A stretch of 10,942 nt of DNA from Firmicutes bacterium CAG:582 (GTDB lineage: Bacteria > Bacillota_I > Bacilli_A > RF39 > UBA660), in assembly GCA_000435515.1 (NCBI GenBank), contig FR884145.1:1-10942 (forward strand), read 5' to 3'. Positions within the stretch are counted from its first letter, which is position 1. Each line of letters starts with the position of its first letter. The translations under genes and the position numbers were made by a program. This document shows positions 7,741-10,942 of the stretch, piece after piece. Under the pieces are notes generated by a model. It was not told the origin of the DNA. It did not search any database and saw nothing but the letters and a program-made list of their open reading frames with translations.

Positions 7741-8460
7741 ACTATTAGAACTGCTACAATTACATCTAAATTTATTAGTAGTTGCATTATTAGCTTTACA
7801 TTTAAATAAATTATTGCCTGTATAAATAAATCCAATGTTTACGTCATAATGTTCACCTGTTAAATTTTTTATTGGAAAAACTAATGAAGCAGCATTTATG
7901 TTTTCACTTAAAGCTGTAAAATTAAGAACTGAAGCATCAGATAAATCAACTTCTTCAGGAAGTTCTTTCATAGTTGAAGCATCTGCAAAGAATGATTGAT
8001 ATTTAGGAGATCCATCAAAATTATATTCTTTGTAATATCCTCTCTTGTAAGAAATCATCCATGAAGTTTCACCTTTACCAACATATTTACCATTTTGATA
8101 ATCGTATTTTGTGTAATAATTATATATTGATAAGAAAGCTATATTGGACTTTAAAAAGTCTTTTTTATATTCAATTTTTAAACATTTATATTTATCTTCA
8201 TAACCACTTACTATAATAGAATTATCAATTCCTTGTTCAGATAAAGTGCAAGCTGATACTCTTTTAACACCATAGTCAGTTACATCCTCTTCAATAGCTT
8301 TAATCATTGTTGATTGATCGATTATGAAGTTTGATTGAATGGAACTTTTATTGTCTTCACTTCTCACTTGAATTAAAAGGGAAAACAATAGAAGTAATAC
8401 AATCGATATAATACATATACTTACTAGAAGTTCTGTTATTGTCATACCTTTATTATCCAT
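7717..8460 (-). CDS. Prepilin-like protein (type IV pilin/pseudopilin N-terminus), third gene of pilin operon
   Basis: 247-residue protein with a class III prepilin N-terminus: MDNKG followed by MTITELLVS, so cleavage is predicted after G5, with the conserved Glu at +5 (E10). One hydrophobic helix covers about residues 6-30. The rest is an extracytoplasmic domain I do not recognise, ending in a cysteine-rich tail (C-x9-10-C-x-C and a further C near the end) that could form disulfides. Members of this class are processed by a prepilin peptidase and assemble into pili or pseudopili, as in type II secretion or ComG. The ATG at 8460 follows GGAGGTG, which overlaps the end of the preceding gene; the gap is 2 bases. 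The exact partner (PulJ/ComGF-like minor pilin) is a guess. The stop lies inside the end of the convergent YlbJ-like gene. Confidence 0.8.
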   Translation of the reverse strand: MDNKGMTITELLVSICIISIVLLLLFSLLIQVRSEDNKSSIQSNFIIDQSTMIKAIEEDVTDYGVKRVSACTLSEQGIDNSIIVSGYEDKYKCLKIEYKKDFLKSNIAFLSIYNYYTKYDYQNGKYVGKGETSWMISYKRGYYKEYNFDGSPKYQSFFADASTMKELPEEVDLSDASVLNFTALSENINAASLVFPIKNLTGEHYDVNIGFIYTGNNLFKCKANNATTNKFRCNCSSSNSLCNQIYE

Positions 8461-8462
8461 CT

Positions 8463-8948
8463 TTACACCTCCATAGAAGAATGGAAGACTTCATAAGTAC
8501 CATCTTGATAATTTTTCTTATATTTTACAATCATCCTTCTTGTATTGCTGTATTTGCCTAAATGTTTAATATAATCAATTGTTGTTGCATCTAATTTAAC
8601 TAAAACACCTGTATTAGTTAAAACTTCACTTGGAGTTAAAAAATATATTTTTTCAACTTCAAAAGATTGTTTTAATTGAGTTAATCTATTTCCAGAAATC
8701 GTACATTCATATACATTTGTTCCTGGTTTATTACAAGTATTCATATATGTTCCTAAAGTTCCATATTCTTTTTCAAGTATTTGTTTTGTGTAATATGTTT
8801 TATAAATCATCTCTGTTGTATCAAAAACATTTCTTTCTCTTGATTTTCTAATTATGTAGGAATAACTTCCAAATAACATTAAAAGCGTTAATGATAAAAC
8901 ACTTACAACTACTAAAGTTTCAATAAAAACAAAACCATTCTTTTTCAT
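8463..8948 (-). CDS. Prepilin-like protein (type IV pilin/pseudopilin N-terminus), second gene of pilin operon
   Basis: 161-residue small pilin-like protein. MKKNG precedes FVFIETLVVVSVLSL: predicted cleavage after G5, Glu at +5 (E10), then a hydrophobic alpha helix to about residue 27. The charged IRKSRERNVFD stretch follows directly, as in pseudopilins. The remaining ~120 residues form a small soluble domain with two cysteines (NTCNKPG and YECTISG, about residues 72-81) spaced for a disulfide. Size and layout resemble minor pilins such as ComGD or GspH/I, but I cannot assign an ortholog. Its ATG overlaps the TGA of the upstream gene (ATGA, 8945-8948), a classic coupling arrangement, and 2 bases separate it from the next gene, so the three pilin-like proteins are probably made together. 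Confidence 0.82.
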   Translation of the reverse strand: MKKNGFVFIETLVVVSVLSLTLLMLFGSYSYIIRKSRERNVFDTTEMIYKTYYTKQILEKEYGTLGTYMNTCNKPGTNVYECTISGNRLTQLKQSFEVEKIYFLTPSEVLTNTGVLVKLDATTIDYIKHLGKYSNTRRMIVKYKKNYQDGTYEVFHSSMEV

Positions 8949-10021
8949 TCGCTTTTTCTCCCATCCATAATTATGTATGGATTAGTTCTCAATCCTGTTC
9001 CTCCAGATACATAAGTAACGTTGCTATTGGAATCAACTCCAAGTTCAAGCATAAGTCTAAAGTTATAAGCAGCACTGTTGAGTATAGCAATGTCATTATC
9101 TTTTGTTTCATTTGCTTCAACCACTTTATCACTTACTTTATGAGTATAAGCAACTGGAGATGCATATGAACAATAATCAATATATTCAGAATTTGATGCC
9201 GTATCCCAAACTTTATTCATATATCCAAAAGTATTATTGGAGTTATAATTAACTTTTCCATTTGAAAAATTACCTCCACAATAATTATTTAAAATACTAC
9301 CATTTTTAGAGTTTGCTAAAGTAAAATTATACATACGATAGTAATAGTAATTACCTGCAGTATATGGTCCAGTTGTTTGATCAATATAAACAATGTAATT
9401 TGAATCAATTCCAAAAATAGAATTTTTAACTTCATCAGTTAAATTAGTATTATTTCTTATAGTTATAAGTTCAGTTGATGTAGGAAAACCCATTTTAAAA
9501 CTAGTATAGTTTTTAAATTGAAGTGATTGTTGATATAAGTTTTCATTTCCCCAACTTCTTAAATTAATCATTTCATTAATAATACCAATAGTTAAAGTAT
9601 GATACTTTCTTATAACGTCAGTTGATAATTTAAATTGAACATCCAATTTTGATGCATCAATTTCACTTAAGAAATAATAAGTTTTTATATTGCCATTTGT
9701 TTTAATATCAGCAACAATCCATTTAGCTTCTTGATTTAAAACACTTTCACCTATTTCATAAGGGTCATGTTTTGCAGGATCTGGATCATTATATGTTTCT
9801 CCCATACTAGGATCGTTCATAAATTGGACATAATCACCAATATTTAAATCACTTATTTTAGTGTTATTTATTTTTAATAAATTACTTTTTGCCTCATCAT
9901 TAATCTTTTGTAATAATATTTGGTTATGAAGATAAGCTAAAATTAAAGCTAAGAAAAGAGTTAGGAACACCAAGAATATTGAATAAAGAATACTTGTTGC
10001 AATAAATCCATTTTTCTTCAT
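8945..10021 (-). CDS. Secreted protein with pilin-like N-terminal segment lacking Glu5, first gene of pilin operon
   Basis: 358-residue protein. The N-terminus MKKNG-FIATSILYSIFLVFLTLFL looks like a prepilin leader plus hydrophobic helix (6-32), and MKKNG is identical to the next gene's leader. Position +5 after the glycine is Ser10, not the Glu needed for N-methylation and assembly in canonical pilins. The helix is followed by a coiled-coil-like HNQILLQKINDEAKSNLLKI stretch, then a Tyr/Asn-rich extracytoplasmic domain: IGDYVQF, WIVADIKTNG, YYFLSE, and a C-terminal GGTGLRTNPYIIMDG segment. I do not know the family; the GDYV...W-x-V...YYFLS pattern distantly recalls the DUF6273-type fold of the neighbouring gene. 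The ATG at 10021 follows AGGAGAGG, and a good promoter lies 31-59 bases upstream. Four-base overlap with the next gene. Confidence 0.75.
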   Translation of the reverse strand: MKKNGFIATSILYSIFLVFLTLFLALILAYLHNQILLQKINDEAKSNLLKINNTKISDLNIGDYVQFMNDPSMGETYNDPDPAKHDPYEIGESVLNQEAKWIVADIKTNGNIKTYYFLSEIDASKLDVQFKLSTDVIRKYHTLTIGIINEMINLRSWGNENLYQQSLQFKNYTSFKMGFPTSTELITIRNNTNLTDEVKNSIFGIDSNYIVYIDQTTGPYTAGNYYYYRMYNFTLANSKNGSILNNYCGGNFSNGKVNYNSNNTFGYMNKVWDTASNSEYIDYCSYASPVAYTHKVSDKVVEANETKDNDIAILNSAAYNFRLMLELGVDSNSNVTYVSGGTGLRTNPYIIMDGRKSE

Positions 10022-10051
10022 CTTAACCTCTCCTCTTCTATTCTAATCATA

Positions 10052-10080
10052 ATTATAAATCATTACTAAACTATTTTCAA
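10052..10080 (-). promoter_or_regulatory. Sigma-A-type promoter of the pilin-like operon
   Basis: Minus-strand -35 TTGAAA (10075-10080), 17-base spacer and perfect -10 TATAAT (10052-10057). Predicted start is near 10045, giving a leader of about 24 bases that holds the AGGAGAGG ribosome site of the gene starting at 10021. It lies between the upstream terminator and the operon, exactly where expected. This is the best promoter match in the window. Confidence 0.75.
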
Positions 10081-10093
10081 TTATTTTGTAAAA

Positions 10094-10119
10094 GAAAAAA
10101 AGATACGCGATTGTATCTT
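10094..10119 (-). terminator. Intrinsic terminator after the DUF6273-type gene
   Basis: On the minus strand a 7-bp stem AAGATAC/GTATCTT with loop AATCGC is followed by a run of seven T. It begins 11 bases after the TAA, so it should end the DUF6273 transcript before the pilin operon promoter. The loop hexamer AATCGC also occurs in the last codons of the gene (10135-10140). A hairpin close behind a variable region is also part of known diversity-generating retroelements, so a double role is possible but not shown. Confidence 0.8.
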
Positions 10120-10130
10120 AAATTTTAGTA

Positions 10131-10265
10131 TTATGCGATTCGGAAAGCTGGAGAAATGCCATAAAGGTCGCTTGGCCAAGAACTGTCCCATGAGCCATTG
10201 AAAATGACATAAAGGAAGGCGGAGGCATCGCTAGAATCAGCTGAACGAAGCCACCAAGAATTATC
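10131..10265 (-). other. Candidate hypervariable region of a diversity-generating retroelement target
   Basis: The last 44 codons of the DUF6273-type gene. Hand counts for 10141-10260: GC 59/120 and coding-strand adenine 17/120. For 10261-10380, directly upstream in the same gene: GC 30/120 and adenine 63/120. Thirty-four of 44 codons end in C or T, including 16 in a row (10194-10241). Fourteen end in C with widely varied first two bases (AGC, GCC, TCC, GTC, TTC, GGC, GAC, ATC), whereas only about 3 of the 76 edge codons (10713-10940) end in C. Adenine loss with constant pyrimidine third positions is what adenine-directed mutagenic retrohoming of an AAC/AAT-rich template gives. The fixed frame WWLRS ... 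YGISPAFRIA at the end of a lectin-like domain fits known target proteins. No reverse transcriptase or template repeat is in the window, so this remains a candidate. Confidence 0.6.
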
Positions 10266-10942
10266 ACTTTCTTTATATTCCTTGATTGTTTTTCTATCAT
10301 AACTATCTGTTGTTACTCTCTGATTTTTATAATAATCTAATTGTCTTGTATTACTATACGATGTATCATTTTCGCCTATTCGATTATTTTCATCTTCTCC
10401 ATCTTCCCATATTTCATGCGCACTTAACAAATATAATTTGTCTTGAGTTTCAAAGTTTGTTTCGCCACTTGTGTTTCCGTGTCCAGATACTACTTTTGTT
10501 GGAACTATTACATTTTGTAATTCACTTGGAAGCAAATTATATATTGTTCCATTTATGTATGTACGTAATTCTGAATCTTTCCATCCGCCTACATTTGTAT
10601 CTAAACTATTAAATTTTTGCTCTGTTATGATATCTGCAAATTCTACTACAAATCCACATGCGGTTTCACTTGCCTCTCCATTTGTACATTCACTCATATT
10701 TGATATTCTCACTGTATGTGTTCCTAAATCTCCTAAATCAACTTCTTTAGTATCACCTACATTATATTTACTTGTATTTCCACTCTTAACATTGGCTGCT
10801 ATTGTTGACCAACTATCCTTTTGGAATGCTGGTATTTCTTTTCCTAATGTATCTCTTTCTACTGCATTGAATTCTAGCTTACATGTATATTCTTCTGTAA
10901 CTGCTTCAGTTGCTACCTTATCTAGTGTTACTGTTAATGTTC
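10131..10942 (-). CDS. DUF6273-type surface protein, 3' portion (5' end beyond the window)
   Basis: The frame stays open to the right edge, so at least 269 residues are visible and the first ATG at 10712 is internal. From the edge: a linker (TLTVTLDKVATEAVTEEYTC...), then the DUF6273-like domain starting near DSWSTIAANVKSGNTSKYNV, VGDTKEVDLG, THTVRI, ACGFVVEFADI, VGGWKDSELRTYI, a VVSGHGNTSG loop, KLYLLSAHEIW and the C-terminal WWLRS...GISPAFRIA. Members are typically extracellular in Firmicutes, often many paralogs per genome, and the end resembles C-type-lectin-fold ligand-binding proteins. Function is unknown; binding or adhesion is inferred. The last ~44 codons differ sharply in base use from the rest (see the variable-region entry). 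A terminator follows directly, separating it from the pilin operon on the same strand. It may carry a pilin-like or signal N-terminus outside the window. Confidence 0.85.
   Translation of the reverse strand, partial: TLTVTLDKVATEAVTEEYTCKLEFNAVERDTLGKEIPAFQKDSWSTIAANVKSGNTSKYNVGDTKEVDLGDLGTHTVRISNMSECTNGEASETACGFVVEFADIITEQKFNSLDTNVGGWKDSELRTYINGTIYNLLPSELQNVIVPTKVVSGHGNTSGETNFETQDKLYLLSAHEIWEDGEDENNRIGENDTSYSNTRQLDYYKNQRVTTDSYDRKTIKEYKESDNSWWLRSADSSDASAFLYVIFNGSWDSSWPSDLYGISPAFRIA

Noticed and set aside
8945..8947. TGA read as tryptophan (Mycoplasma code)
   Set aside because: TGA ends this gene precisely in an ATGA coupling overlap, and every tryptophan in the reading frames is TGG.
10118..10300. 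Open frame of 60 codons overlapping the candidate variable region in another frame
   Set aside because: It exists because the region is poor in A on the coding strand and so lacks stops. No ribosome site, and the main frame has clear family motifs.
1..10942. CRISPR array, tRNA, rRNA or insertion sequence
   Set aside because: No spaced direct repeats, tRNA arms, rRNA sequence, transposase or terminal inverted repeats were seen in the window.

Overview
The window comes from a very AT-rich, low-GC Gram-positive-type bacterium (Firmicutes/Bacilli, possibly one of the uncultured gut Bacilli related to Mollicutes). The evidence is protein similarity (MutS, ExoVII, YlbL-like and YlbJ-like proteins), strong AGGAGG-type ribosome sites, A/T-ending codons and T-tailed hairpin terminators. 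TGA acts as a normal stop: the ATGA overlap at 8945-8948 makes sense only that way. The exact lineage is inference.

Layout, left to right. Positions 1-141 hold the proS terminator and a weak leftward promoter, perhaps serving a gene that leaves the window. Positions 142-3064 are a leftward operon, xseA-xseB-proS: both exonuclease VII subunits followed by an archaeal/eukaryote-type prolyl-tRNA synthetase. Positions 3065-3309 are intergenic and hold two promoter-like elements, a terminator and a possible small RNA. Positions 3310-6853 hold a YlbL/DdcP-like PDZ-Lon membrane protease followed by mutS, probably co-transcribed. A 47-base divergent gap separates ylbL from a rightward YlbJ/SpoVV-like membrane protein (6901-7740). 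Positions 7717-10021 are a tightly packed leftward operon of three pilin-like secreted proteins behind a good sigma-A-type promoter. Positions 10131-10942 are the 3' end of a large DUF6273-type gene that enters from the right edge.

The left two thirds is mostly DNA repair (ExoVII, MutS and a protease whose B. subtilis relative ends the DNA-damage checkpoint) plus housekeeping. The right third is accessory and surface-directed. The most interesting signal is the last ~130 bases of the DUF6273-type gene. There the coding strand abruptly loses adenine (about 14% against about 52% in the preceding 120 bases, hand-counted), GC doubles, and 16 consecutive codons end in C or T. With a C-type-lectin-like WWLRS...PAF end, this is what a variable region of a diversity-generating retroelement should look like. 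Its template and reverse transcriptase would lie outside the window. The neighbouring pilin-like operon suggests, as inference only, a surface fibre or adhesin system with a hypervariable binding face.
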